From NCBI GenBank assembly GCA_002224055.1, contig AZLU01000139.1, forward strand, positions 1 to 63,903: a stretch of DNA of 63,903 nucleotides, written 5' to 3'. Each line of letters begins with the position of its first letter. The first letter of the stretch is position 1. The stretch comes from Pezizomycotina sp. ARF18. Its lineage: Eukaryota; Ascomycota. This document shows, piece by piece, positions 23,958 through 35,869 of the stretch. The notes beneath the pieces were generated by a model that did no database searches, was not told the origin of the DNA, and saw only the letters and a list, made by a program, of their open reading frames with translations. The position numbers and the translations under genes were made by a program.

Positions 23958-24480
23958 GTGAATATTCGCATCAAATATAAGGCGCCGCAGTATTGGAAAG
24001 TGGGGGGGTTCGCATTACAGGATACCAAACTCCAAGAATTAGGTTTGATATCATGATTGAGGTGCTGAGTGCCTGGGTAGTAGTAAGAAATTTTGACGCT
24101 GGTGTCTTTAGCCTATTAAGATAGCGGTTGGAAATAGTGCAAAGCTACTATAGCTTTGCGATACGGGAGTTTTTTTTTTTTTTTTAAAGAAAGAATAATG
24201 GCGGCAAGTCGCCTTCATAGGAGTAAAAGTTGTTCTTTTTTTTTTTCCAGCACAATTCCAGCAACTTTTCATTCCGTATTCTCATTCTTACCCACTTGAC
24301 ACTATAATTATTACCATCGTCGTTTTCTTTTAAATCCATAAAATTAAACTTAACATTTTGGGTACAAATTTCGGTTGGAGCTCATCGATTCTTCCTACTA
24401 TTCGCTCGTTGTTTGTATATCCTCACCTTTCCAGGGCCTTGTGCATGCAAACAACCTAGATTTCAAAAGCGAATATCAAA

Positions 24481-27332
24481 ATGAAAACCAACATAGGAGA
24501 AATAGAAATCCTTGACGGGCGCTGTTCGAAGATGCTCTCGTGGAAGGAATATCACTACTACACCACCGACACCGAGAGGATAGTCAAGCTCGGGATCATA
24601 TTTACTGTTGAAACATGCGACGAAGGCGCCGAGAGCCACCTGCTCCGGAGTGCTCTGATCCCCATCTCGCTGTTTGATCTCCACATGGCTCTGAAGGCGC
24701 TGGCGGGCTGAGCAAATTACTCGATGACAACAAAGTCGAGGAAACTCGTTTAGCTTGGAGGCACATACTAGACACGGTCCTTGTCGTCCAACCGTGTTCC
24801 AACTTTGATCCTTTCGATGAGACGTGCAGGGTATTTGCGGGTAGAGATATCCTGAGCTCGTGTGCGTGCGCCGGCTTCGCACTCTCGGAGATGAACTGAT
24901 AGAAATATTACAGTGCGTGTCACTTAATTTCCTATCTGGTGCCTATCCGATGGGAGCATTGAAGTGCTTAAACACTTGGAACACTTAGATGTTTTGAAGA
25001 AACAATTCCAGGCTTTGCAAGGATAGGATCCTTGTATGGCGAGTTGGAATGGAATGGAAACCCGCCAGCGGAGAATACGCCCATCGAGAGGGAGACTATC
25101 GGCGCGATTCAAAGAATGGCAACCTACATCGGGGTTCAGGTGAGTGATCCTATAGAAGTACCATGCAAAGGGTCCTCAATTTCGACGAGAAACTAAACAT
25201 AAGACCATCTAGGTGGTAACCGAAATGACATGCGAAGCAAGACCCAGGAGAAGGAAGTATACACGAAGGTCGAACCAGAGCCTAAACCCGCACCCAAGGA
25301 TAGTTCTTTACCCTTGAGAGGAACTTGCGATAATAAGACTCCAAAACAAGCTGGCGGCCTCGAAACTAATTGGTCTTCATCGAATTTGCGGAGCCAAGGC
25401 CGATTAGCGTTTAATACATCTAGCAGTGCTGAAATTATTCCGTTGGAAGCAGCAATCTCGAATGGAAACGTTGGACCCGGCTTTACGGTGTCCATTAGTA
25501 GCGCTGGGGACGATTCCAAGCCTACTCAGTTGGCCAAATATCCAGAGTTCCTCAACGATGTACGAAGAGCCAAACATCCATCAAAAAAAAAAAAAAAACA
25601 TGCATTTTTTGCTAACTTTGAATTACGGTAGAGAAATGGGTCTATCTTCATCAATTGCTTCAACTCTTACGAGACTGTCAATAACTGTTGCCACTCTGGA
25701 AATTCGGATCATGCAGTTGGTGTGCTGTCCAATAAATCTTCAAGGCCCGCAGAGGCGGTTGCGCGCTTTGACGTACCTAGGAAGCCTATACCTTCCTCGA
25801 TGGCTCTTGTGAGTGGCGATAAAGACATGCCGCCGGTCAGCAAAAGTACTATACGGAGCAATATAAGGCCAGGCCATTCGGACAAAGCTTGCGAGACAAC
25901 AAACTAGAATCTTTGGGAAGCCACATTTGTACAGGCAGCATTTATTCAGGATTGAAAGAAGCGTCACATCCCGCAAGCCCTGTAAGGTCTAAAAAGGCGC
26001 TCAACATGACTCGTTGTTCCCGAAGCCTAGAGACCCTGGCGAAAACGGAAATCGAGAGTCGCATCGAGGTTCGCAGAAGAGTATATGGGGAAGCCGGATG
26101 AAAAAGCTACCGGTATCTCGTCATTTGATATGTCGAATATGGCAAAGTTCATTCAGCAAACGAAATACAAGCCCCGCCCACCTGTCGCGGGAGCGTTTTC
26201 ACCCAGGGCCAGTAGCGCATTTCATCAAAACCCTCCAAGCTCTTCCATGAAAAATTCGCCTGTCCGGTTCCCACCGCATACTTGATATCGACACCGTTGG
26301 GACCTCGCTGTGTTCCAGTGATGTCGACAATACTTTCGTTAGTAGGCGGTTGCACATGAGAGCGAATAATCCTGAAAGCTCACCAGGCACCAGCGGCAGT
26401 ATTAAGGAAGGCTCCAAAACTATAGAGAGAACCCCTTCAGAGCTGACTTTCAGCAACCGTCTGCGCCGCCGCCTTGAGTCCCAGGACTTTCAACACCCTC
26501 GCACGGCTTCTCAAGGCAGTCGCGAGAGTTTGCTGGCCTGGGAGGTTGGAATCAAACGCGGTATTGCGTTGACGACCGACGAAATGGAGCCTGTCCTCCA
26601 GAACCTCCAACGGTTGTATGAATCTCACTCTCAGCAAGCCTTGTTGTGCGACAGCGCAGGATTCGATAATGAGGGGAATTCACACAGATAGTGCACCCCG
26701 TCCATTCTGAAATTTCAATCAAGCCCAACTTCGACCAGGGATTCGAAAGTGTGGGAAACTATGAACGAGAAATTCCAAGATCATATCGCTGCTGCTGCTG
26801 CAGTTCCGCCACAAAGATCACAATACCACTGAGTTCCAAGATCCCCAGAGTTTTCCCACTTACGACAGCCTTCCGAATAAAAACCTAAAAGGCTCAGACT
26901 TACGAGAGTCAGCGTGCGCTAGCCATGGAGGCGCGAAAACACTTGATCATCAGTCACAGGCATAGCATCTCGGAAATGCTGCCACCCGACGAACATTTGG
27001 AATTCGGTCAGCATTCTCAAAATGAGAGGAGCACCAGTCTCGGCCGACAAGGATCTTTGGTCAAGTCTACAGCCATGATATACGAGGATATGAGTCGCTT
27101 GTCCAAGGGTTCCACCGCAGCTGACAAGGCGGGCCGAAGGGTTACCAGTCGGCCGTTACCGTCTTCTCCTCCGACGTCACCGGAGAAATCAAATGTTGAC
27201 GTTTCGTTTGTGGACCCTACGAGCAGCTTGATGGTGGAACCGGGAAACGTGGCGGAGGATTCTATCCTTGGACGTGCTGATGTCGATCCTGTGCTGGGAA
27301 AAGCGAGCAGGTTTCTTGATGAAATGTTCTGA
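24481..27332 (+). CDS. Large hypothetical fungal protein, about 900 residues
   Basis: I do not recognise the family. The ATG at 24481 gives MKTNIGEIEILDGRCSKMLS. Across frame changes a helical region follows (LLDDNKVEETRLAWRHILDT; VLKHLEHLDVLKKQFQALQ; ERETIGAIQRMATYIGVQ) ending at a GTGAGT donor near 25140. The rest is a long, mostly disordered Ser/Pro/Lys-rich part with charged segments (KVEPEPKPAPKDSSLPL, SKKALNMTRCSRSLETLAK, FSNRLRRRLESQDFQHPR, SHRHSISEMLPPDEHLEF, RPLPSSPPTSPEKS). It ends SRFLDEMF, with TGA at about 27330. There are seven or more frame shifts. The layout, folded helical N-terminus and phosphosite-like tail, resembles a scaffold or signalling protein, but that is a guess. 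It converges on the NLR gene. Confidence 0.6.
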
Positions 27333-28224
27333 GATTTGTATTAAACCATCAGAGCGAACATGTTTAAAATAAATAAATAAATAAATAAATTGCGGGAAGA
27401 TATTTTGACTCTTTCGTGGACTGGCCGTCTATGACTTCATTTCTAACCAGGGGCCGTAATCGATAAACATCCTCGATCTGTCCATAAAATAAGATACTGA
27501 AAGTATAGAAATATTCTATTTTAGTACTGGCTTTTTCTTCTTCTCTGTATTTAGACACTCAGAGAGCAGACAGAAAATCTGGCCGTTAAAAGTAATATAA
27601 TTGTGCTACCTTCGGATCCGGAATAATAATATAAAACTGTACAAGGATATGAAATAATAGTATCAGCCTGTTCATACCTAAGCCTCGCAAAGAATTATAG
27701 GCCTCCAGTATCTTCAAAGAGTTTTTGCCTAATATTTTCCCCATATGGAGCGGTACCGTCTTGCTGCATCGGACGATATACAGTAAATTTAGTGGACTAT
27801 ACAGTTGTTTGGGAAATAGGTGGTTCTTACTGCCAAAATCATGTATCAATTTTTCTAACGGAATAGAGTCGATGACAGATAAAAATTATACGATCAGAAA
27901 TAAATACCTATATTATATTCGTTAGGAGATATACCATATATGTGCCGCTACTTTACGAAGTGAAAGACTTATCAATCTTACTCTCTAGAGAGGTAGAGTT
28001 CCAGTTACTACTAATTCGTATCATGGAAATTATTTAATCAATATATATCTCTTCGTTCTTACTATCCGGTATATCATAATCCATTACAAGGGAGGGTATA
28101 TGGGGACTTGAATAATTACATACGCAGGGTAGTTTTAAACACTCAACGACATGAAACAATATATTCATCCAGGTTGTCAGCGGTATATATTACATCGTTG
28201 CCATTGTAACGCTGGGATAAATCT
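27333..28224. other. Convergent intergenic region between the unknown gene and the NLR
   Basis: AT-rich spacer holding the 3' ends of both neighbours, with an AAAT-type repeat at 27366-27390. No supportable gene. Confidence 0.5.
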
Positions 28225-31200
28225 TTACGCAGCTCCATTTTGCTTTAATATCGCGATAATGGCATTCATGGCCCTTCTTCCCCGCCAAACGAGGCGGAGT
28301 CAGTCCGCTCCCGTCCTTGGAGTTCACGCAGCCCCGTTCGCAAGGAGAACCTCCACGATATCCGTGAAAGCCATATTCAGCGGCTTTATGCAGCGGAGTA
28401 CACCCGTCTTGTGCCTTTGGACCCACGTTGGCACCTTTCTGGAGTAGCAGCTTGACCATGTCCACGGACCCTGCTCCTACCGCGTAAGATAGCGGTGTTT
28501 GGCCATACTAATCAACGGGATCTATCTCGATGTCCTTAATCTGGAGAAGCTCTTCGACTATAGCGGCCCCCGCCGATCTAACTGGCGTATCGCAAGCTGT
28601 ATGCAGCGGCGTCCTGTCCCATCGATCCCTCACGTTGACGTCTATTTTCTTGGTCGCGAGGAGCAGCTTCATGACGCGAGCTTCGCCCGCCAGGTAGCTA
28701 TACCGAAGGGTGTTCTTCGTATTTATTCTTCCAATCTGGCTTACATTCTCGTTGGCGAGAAGGTATACCACGATTTCTTCGTTGCCATATTCCGCGGCCC
28801 GACACAGTATCGTGTTTCTGAAGTTGTCGTATCGTTGGGATCTACAAGCTTGGAAATGAACAGGAGCTTCACCGTCGCATTTTGCCCATTCTCGGCGGCC
28901 AGGAAAGCCGGGGTCCTGCGGTCCCAGTCGCGAGCGTCAACATCCGCGCCGTTTGCGAGTAAACATTTGACGGCGGCCACGTGTCCCGCGGTTGCGGCGT
29001 AAAACAGCGGCGTTCAGCGGAAGGAGTCCTCAGTTACTATATGCGAATTATGGCTCGGTCCGGCGGCATCCTTGTCGATCAAAGCAGCGATTGTTTTGTT
29101 AAGACTAAAAAATGCTGCGAGGTGCATCCCATTCGGCATCAATTGTTCCGAACCGATCCTGCGGGTAGAAGCGGAGTAGAACGGCGCGGGAGTCATATCT
29201 GTGCAAGCGCTCTAATTTTATTCTCATTCCTGAAAAAAATTTAGCTTTGCTTCGTTCACTCCACGGGAGACCCCAAACGTGGTCCCCCAAATAGTCTGCT
29301 GCGTAGTTGTAAAGCCGATATTTGGAGAGTCGAGCTTTGGTCATTGATACCTTGGGAGTATCTTTGCAATGGCGCTTTCGAAAGTATCGTACGACACGTA
29401 AGTAACCAGGGTTCTAGGTATATCCTCCCGGGCGGTTGGAAACCAACGCTGTTCCGTCCTTATAAATATTGTTGGGGTCGTAAAATGCACGAAACGGATG
29501 ACATCGCTTTCCTCGTCGACGGTGACCAGGCCCGCCCAGGCTGAAACTATGTCATCAATTTCCGAGATGCTCCTATCGTCGAGATCTTCGGGTACATCGG
29601 TTTCCACGGCGAGCGCGTGTTGAAGTTCGATAGTCGTGAGCGGTCGCTGGCCGCAGCTTATCCGGGAGAGTGCCTGCTTGGCGAGGTCTTGGGACTCCGG
29701 AACGGATTTTTCGATCGTCTCCATAGCCTTCTCGTACGATTCGTTGTAAGCGTCACTCCCTTTCGGGAGGTTTTCTGATGCTTTTTCCAAAGTCTTCGGC
29801 GACCTTAACCCGATCAATGAGTTTATGTGGAGTTGGGGCAGAAGGAACCTGGCTCGTTCACGTCAGCTATTATCGATGTCGTAAAACTTATGCACAGAAG
29901 CCCCGGAAGTAAAAATAACTTGAGGAGTGACGAGGCAAGATACTGACATCCGATTGACCGCTTTTACTATTCTCTTTCAATCGACTCCTACAGATTTAGG
30001 TCTCGTGGAACAAATCTCGGCAGACTTGCGATATTGCCCTCAATATACCTTCGTATATCTTCTTCCTGCGCGCGAATTTCAAACGGCTTCCAAGCCTTAA
30101 ACTCGTCCACAATCTCGGGTATGAACCTGGAGTTACGAACAAGTTAGAGCTAGCTGTAGCCTATAGATTAAGCAAAAGCGATAGTAGCTTTTTCCTGTCA
30201 CCCGGTTCGACATTTGGCATTTGTCGAGCGCATCGATGACGATGAACGTTCTTGAAAATGATTGGACTACCGACTTCAAATCCTTTAAGATTTCGGCGAA
30301 TGACGGAGGCGATTGACACTTGCGGTACTTCTTGTACAGGCTTATCAGATTGTCTCTTCCCGCTTCAGATTGCTGGCTGAGCTGCTTCAGCAAGTTTGCC
30401 GCAATGTCGGTTGCCGTTTGCTCATGCTGCCGGCGGAAATTGCAGTATATGAAGGCGATACCGACGTCCAAGTCGTCTCCAAATTTATCGAACAGGTAAT
30501 TCACGACCGCGGGGCTCCATATTGTCTTTCCAGCACCGGAAAACCTGGACAAAATAGCACATCACCTTCCTTTGCCGTCCATTGCTTAAATCCATGCGAC
30601 GCAAACAGCCACCGCCCCGTACCTTCGTAAAGCAGCTTGATGAAATCGCGGTGCTGCATCGCATAATCCACGGGCGCAAGCCATTCACTTGCGGCCTCAC
30701 GTTCCGCCCGCATTTCCTTATCATCTTCCCGCCGATTCAAACGGTCCACGCCTTCCTTCGTATCGAAGGCCGTGTTCGACATTATCTGGCCCAGGAAAGT
30801 ATTGAAGACGCCAATGTTCATCGTGAGCCTCTTTTGGAAGTCGTCGACCACATCTTGGTCCCACCTCAACCTTTTCCACACGCTTCGCCTTGCCGCTGAA
30901 ACTTTTCGAGCTGGAATCTACTTCTTGGAAAGTGTCCAGCTTGCTTTGCAGCCTTTGGAGGGTATCTTTACACTCCGTGCCGATCTCCTTCAGCCTAGTT
31001 TTCTGCTGAGACGTGAGATCCCTCTGGGAGAGCGTATCGTGGGTGTCCCGTAGGACCTCAGTGAGTATACGGACACTGCGAATGAAAGTAAATTACAAAA
31101 GAATTATCATTAGCTACAGTATTAGGCAGATCAGCCGGTTTGGGAAAAAGTTACGTACTTACTCCTTGTAAATATCTCTGAACTGCTCCGGCGCGTCAAC

Positions 31201-31278
31201 GAACCGGCTGCGGACCTCCTGTGCGATCTGCAGCACGGTAATTATAATGAAATCTCCGATGCCGAGTCCGAAATTCAT
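28225..31278 (-). CDS. NLR-like STAND protein: fungal N-terminal domain, NACHT, ankyrin repeats
   Basis: Fungal NLR-type switch ATPase, a class linked to non-self recognition and programmed cell death. Exon 1 (31163-31278, GTAAGT donor) gives MNFGLGIGDFIIITVLQIAQ, typical of fungal STAND N-terminal helical domains. Exon 2 starts near 31075 and contains VVDDFQKRLTMNIGVFNTFL. The NACHT region shows Walker A GFSGAGKT (about 30524-30547, across a frame shift) and Walker B TFIVIDALDKC. Downstream come EDIRRYIEGNIASLPRFV, RPLTTIELQHALAVETD and the winged-helix-like DIVSAWAGLVTVDEESD. About six ankyrin repeats follow (HVAAVKCLLANGADVDARDW; VDMVKLLLQKGANVG), with a final TAA at 28225. Several frame shifts occur, and an in-frame TAG at 28508-28510 would remove the last two or so repeats. 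It could be functional, truncated or a pseudogene. Confidence 0.9.
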
Positions 31279-32042
31279 TTCCGATACCTCTCGATCTTCT
31301 TTTACTAAGAAATATTTCTTATTTTTCTCATCTGTAGATCTGCTCTTAATTAGCTCCTTGATTATATGGAATATTTAGGTCGATGGTATTTTAGAAGCTA
31401 TAACAATCACGCAGAAAAGCGGGGAGCAAGTCTTAACAATATCTATTGGAGTTTGCAAAGAAGGCTGATGTCAAATGTAAAATGAAAAGATTTATACACG
31501 CCTAAGCGCGAATCTGCACGCTCCTATAAGGCTCTTATGAAGCAAGAGGCGATGGTCGCAGGGGCAGTAGGACTTGATCTGAGTAGTGGTTCTTGCTTCT
31601 GAAATATCTAGTAGAAGACGGCTGTGTTGCATGTTATTGCCTGGATAACTTGCCTTGATCGCTAACTTAGAAGTGTAGAGAGACCTGAACCTATAAAAAT
31701 TTCTATGATACGAGATGCTACCTAAAAAGAACAAAAGAATAAATGAAGAAAAACGAATCTAAACGCCAGCCAGTACTTTCTGATGCTTCTTGATCGTCGC
31801 GTCGTGTATCGTGCATAGTATAACCCGAAGTAACAAACAATAATGATGCTTCAAAGTCAAATAAACCACCAAATAGAAAAAAAAAAAAAAAAAAAAAAAA
31901 AGGCAATCGAAAAATCTCCCATGAGGATAAATCCCAGTTGCGTCGTGAAGTCGTCAATAATTCCTAAATAAATCGAGTGATAACGTGTAAATCTCCGAAG
32001 AAAAATGAGAAAATTCAATAGAAAACGCCTCCGTTGCCGATA
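31279..32042. other. Intergenic region upstream of the NLR gene
   Basis: AT-rich, with a 25-base A run at 31877-31901. It should contain the NLR promoter and the 3' flank of the next gene. No supportable coding sequence. Confidence 0.5.
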
Positions 32043-34123
32043 TTATCTTTCGCTCCTACCGTCAAGTAGAGCGCTCCCCTTGATCCTCCTGCCCGTGCGG
32101 CGGCGTCGTCCTCCTCCACCGCTCGCAGTCTTCGCAGCGTTCTCCCTGCAAATCTGAAGCGCCGCTTCCTCGTCTTCCCTGCGCTGAACATTTCATTGAC
32201 TTCCGCGCAACATTGTAAAACTTTGTCAGTTCACCTTCTTTATTCAAAGAATATAGCAAAACAGAAAAGTGGGAGGAAGGGATAATATAATATCATACCC
32301 CAAAAATCCGCCTGCGGGCCCATCAGCTTGTGCAAAATTTCCATCTTAGCACGGGATTCAGCCATCGCAGCGGTATTCTGCGCCAATAAACTGCGGAAAA
32401 GGCCACTGATCTGTTCGGGGTAACGAGGGTAATTCATGCCGTAGCTGCCCCCAGACCACGACTCAGCTCCATCTCCGCCTCCACCTCCGCCCCTACCTCC
32501 AGCGAAGAAATTACCGGCATTGCGCGGATGTTTTTCTTCTGGCACTTCTTCGACGTGAGGAACAGGTTCCGCCGGTTTGTCGACCCTAGGATTAGGAGGA
32601 ATGCGGCGAAAGGGCGTTTGTATCTGCTGTGCGGCTCTGGGCTGACGCTGGGACTTTTCTGGACGGTCATATGGTTTAGGCAGTGTGCGAGGTCCAGGCC
32701 CGCGCCTAGTCTGACGACGTCTCGTAGTAGACGGCAGCTGCTTTGGCGGCAGCGGCGGCGGCGCATCCTCAACCGTAGGCGCGGGATGGTTGCTGACCTG
32801 TTGAGGGGAAACCGTCTGCCAGTACGTTTCTTCAAAGACTTGCATAGCGTCTTTGGGTTCTCCGGGGGCATCCTGGCTGCTCTCACTCCCATCCCATCGA
32901 CTAACGGCCAATTCAAAGCAGGATCAAGGGTAATACCTGCGTCGAAGGGGTTCTCATCCTCCCCGACGGTCATCTCGTCGTCCGGATCCGAGCCACCATG
33001 GGTGAATCTTCCCGGTCGAGCTTGATGAACTCACCCCAAGGCCAGGCGTCATTAACGTAACCTGGAAAGTCCCTCAGCTGTTTATCCGTGAGACCGATAC
33101 GAGGCTCCTCTACTTTGACGACATTTGGCGCTGCTCCGTTCGCTTCGGTGTTTTGGGAAGCCGTTCCGACGCGCTGCACGTCAGAAAGGCTCAAATCAAA
33201 GAGGCAGCATCTCGATCCATAGTCGTGGAAGGGTGATACGTGGAAATCCCTAGCATCGCTTCCAACTGATCATCGAGCTCGCTATAAGGTGGACAAAGCG
33301 TCTCACTTTGCTCAGGTTTAATACGGTATAAGGATGCATCGCGAAGTTGCTGTTTTCTTCTTCTTCCTCGAATTTAATCTGCATTTCGGAAGCTGTACGT
33401 TGATGATGAGAATGGAGAGAGGAAGAAAGATGAGGAACTGCTATGGAATCAATATATGAGCTTCTCTGAATTCCATACATTCCCAATGTTGTTCTAGAAA
33501 CATATCAAGCGATCCATCGTGGAACGAACCTTCGTCGGGGGATCTTTGCTGCTCTTTAGCAGACATGTATTCTGGAATGATCATGTTAGCCTTTAACTCA
33601 GGATATGATGAACGGAATGGCGTAGAAATCATCTGTATAGCTGGCTTTTCTTTTCCGCCCATCTCCGTTCATCATGGTCCGCTTGGGAGCCATATTAAGA
33701 ACTTCACGGGGCACTTTCTTGAGAATCGCTATGAGTTCATAGAGGGGACGTAGGAGGTTGTAGGTTGTCCAGGATTAGATTGTGCATGTCATTTGAATTC
33801 ATATTTTTCTATATCACACTTACCAGTATCGCTTCCACTGGACGGATCATGATCACCGGCGCTAGTATTAGTAGCTTCCGAACTAAAATGGTTTCCTTTG
33901 TCATGATGGTTCAACGTTAGTATTAGATCAAAGGGATACTCAATAGATCGTAGAACAGAATGTTCCGCAATCAACTATTCAAGATTCGCGAGTTGCAGTG
34001 TCGAGACGAGCCGAGCCGAGCTAGCTCCATTACCAAGGGAAGTTGGGATAGATGCGACAATGGAATCATCTCAGATACTTACCGCTTTTTTCTCTTCGCG
34101 ACAAGCTCTTTTACACTTGCCAT
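32043..34123 (-). CDS. Hypothetical proline- and glycine-rich protein, multi-exon
   Basis: I do not recognise the family. A short first exon at 34083-34123 (MASVKELVAKRKKR, GTAAGT donor) is followed by a Ser-rich piece ending GDHDPSSGSDTG at a second GTAAGT donor. Next come LKKVPREVLNMAPKRTMMNG with a basic GRKRK patch, acidic FEEEEENSNFAM, and the most conserved-looking block RIGLTDKQLRDFPGYVNDAW followed by PWGEFIKLDRED. After that is a low-complexity tail with PPPLPPKQLP (SH3-ligand-like), a run of Gly, and a helix LLAQNTAAMAESRAKMEILH near the end. A terminal exon reads EDEEAALQICRENAAKT, with TAA at 32043. Four or more frame shifts occur. The basic patches suggest a nuclear protein; nothing more specific is supported. 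Confidence 0.55.
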
Positions 34124-34454
34124 GTCTTCGACGCCACGTTTAGAGCGTTAAAATTGGCGACGCTTATTTCGAGCTCAGCATAAACGTTCTTCCTACCAGG
34201 CTCTTATAAGTATATATAAACACTTAATGTATTTTCATTCAATAAGGACTTCAAGAAGCACTGCTAAGCCTTTTAGTACGATAATACGAACAAATGTATA
34301 ATCTTCGTAAGCTTGAGTATGTAGATAGTGGATGAATTGGAATCCAGTAGTTGGTTAATTATTTGGATAAATAGGTATAAATGCGTGCGAAGCTGCGCTT
34401 TCGGCCTTTCAGTGGATCAGCAGCAAAAATAGGTGAGTAGTAGGGTTCGATCAA

Positions 34455-34485
<31 letters not shown>

Positions 34486-35013
34486 GATTCAGGTTACGAG
34501 ATGAGTAGTAAGGCTGATTATTCGTTATTTCTCATTATAAGAAGAGCTGCTATTTTACTTTTTATTTTTTAACCTCTTTTCAGTGAATGAAGCGTCCCTA
34601 GACTGTTGACAAAGTGGAGGGATAAACACTTCTTCCGTAGTATCGTAAAGTATGCTGTTTTACTTAGAAATCGGTTTCAGTTAAATGTCTGCTATGCTCA
34701 CCATCACGTTGTTAGAATCAAGTGAACGATAGTACTAATCCTAGTTTTTATTATTTTACTATCGTTATCTGAGATTTTATAGGGTGTAAAAAGGTGCATA
34801 TGTGGTCGATGCGGATCACGTTAATTGGGAGCTCTTTCTGCTATAACTAAAATATGAAAGCAACTTGAATAGCATTTGCCTAACTTTTGAAGCTCGTAAC
34901 TGCTTTTCTTTTTTACGCTTTGACCATCAGAATCAGTACCAGCTTCGATATCAATTTGAATAAAAAAAAGATATAACATTAATCGTCAAAGTTGCGCTTT
35001 GTTACTGAAGAGT
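34124..35013. other. Intergenic region
   Basis: Promoter side of the proline/glycine-rich gene and 3' flank of the Hsp31-like gene. It contains an A-rich run at 34452-34483 interrupted by one G. No coding sequence is supportable. Confidence 0.5.
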
Positions 35014-35869
35014 TCAAGCATTGATACCCAGCTGCTTCAGCAGCTCCTTGCCCAGGGCGTAGCAGACGCCGGATTCTGGCCGGTGATGAGCTTTCCACGC
35101 GTCCAACAGCCACTTTAGCTCCCCAGTTCTGTCCGGCGCTGACAAAGTTGGCACCCTCTTCTTTGATCCTTGTTTCGAGGAGGAAGGGGACGACTTTGTC
35201 CAATCCGACCCTATTTTGGTGAAAATTATCGTCAGAAATCTCTCTTAAAAATAATAATAACAATAAGCGGCCGCATAGGGTAGAGAATCTACTAGTACTC
35301 ACTCCTTCTCCTCAGCGTCCGTAAAACCCGTGACTTCCTGCCTTTAACCAAAGGCTCGCCATTCGCCAACTTTACGTTAACAAAGACCGCCGGGCCGTGA
35401 CAAACAGCACTAACAATCTTCCCCTTCTCGTAGAACTCCTTAATCAAGTCGATCGACGTCTGATCCGTCGCGAGGTCGTAAACGGGACCGTGGCCGCCGA
35501 CGTAAAAGATGGCATCAAAGTCGTCGGCCTTACCCGTGAACTCGGAAAGCTTGCGGGTGTTCTCCCAGAGGGCGGTTTCGTTCTTGACAAAGTTGGAGCT
35601 TATTTCGTCGCTCTTGAAGGCTTCGACGGAGTTTGGGTCCAGGGGGGCTTTACCGCCCTTTGGGAGGCGACGGTGATGTCGACGTGCGGTTTGAGGACCT
35701 CGTAAGGGTGGGCGAATTCGGGCTAGAGATGCATGAAATTGGTTAATTATAAGTGGATTTCAGGTTTTAGGTATAGAAATGGGGTCTTACGAGGTACCAG
35801 CCAGTCGGCTTGCCGGTGTCTCCAAGCTTGTCGTGCGACGTTAGGACGACGAGGACGCGGGCTTGTCAT
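35014..35869 (-). CDS. DJ-1/PfpI family protein, Hsp31-like (putative glyoxalase III/chaperone)
   Basis: The family detoxifies methylglyoxal without glutathione and acts as a stress chaperone in the cytosol. Exon 1 (35791-35869) reads MTSPR, then LVVLTSHDKLGDTGKPTGWYL after a small frame shift, ending at GTAAGA. Exon 2, from about 35722, reads PEFAHPYEVLKPHVDITVAS, DDFDAIFYVGGHGPVYDLA and the nucleophile elbow AVCHGPAVF, with Cys at 35400-35402. It then runs through KLANGEPLVKGRK and VTGFTDAEEKE to a GTGAGT donor. Exon 3 reads VGLDKVVPFLLETRIKEEGA, then across a shift CYALGKELLKQLGINA, with TGA at 35014. The HGP tripeptide after Cys and the GGHGP loop fit Hsp31 rather than bacterial PfpI. The length of about 230 residues is normal. 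Confidence 0.9.

Larger units (their letters stand above)
17989..24480. other. 6.5 kb gene desert with the AAAAT array
   Basis: Apart from the AAAAT array and poly-A/T runs I can support no gene. A T-rich tract lies at 18127-18161. A TA repeat is at 19300-19324, followed further on by a TTTC/T-rich segment near 19690-19737. Open frames at 20686-21078, 21183-21575 and 22284-22508 carry no recognisable motif. The minus strand over 23541-23957 is the most protein-like piece and is listed separately. Confidence 0.45.

Noticed and set aside
24463-24882. Minus-strand 139-codon open frame overlapping the start of the large unknown gene
   Set aside because: The plus strand gives a continuous helical protein across the same span and further exons; the minus reading has no continuation.
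34440-34480. A tRNA B-box-like match (GATCGAACC on the minus strand) beside a T run
   Set aside because: No A box or cloverleaf-compatible sequence lies upstream; that side is a homopolymer.
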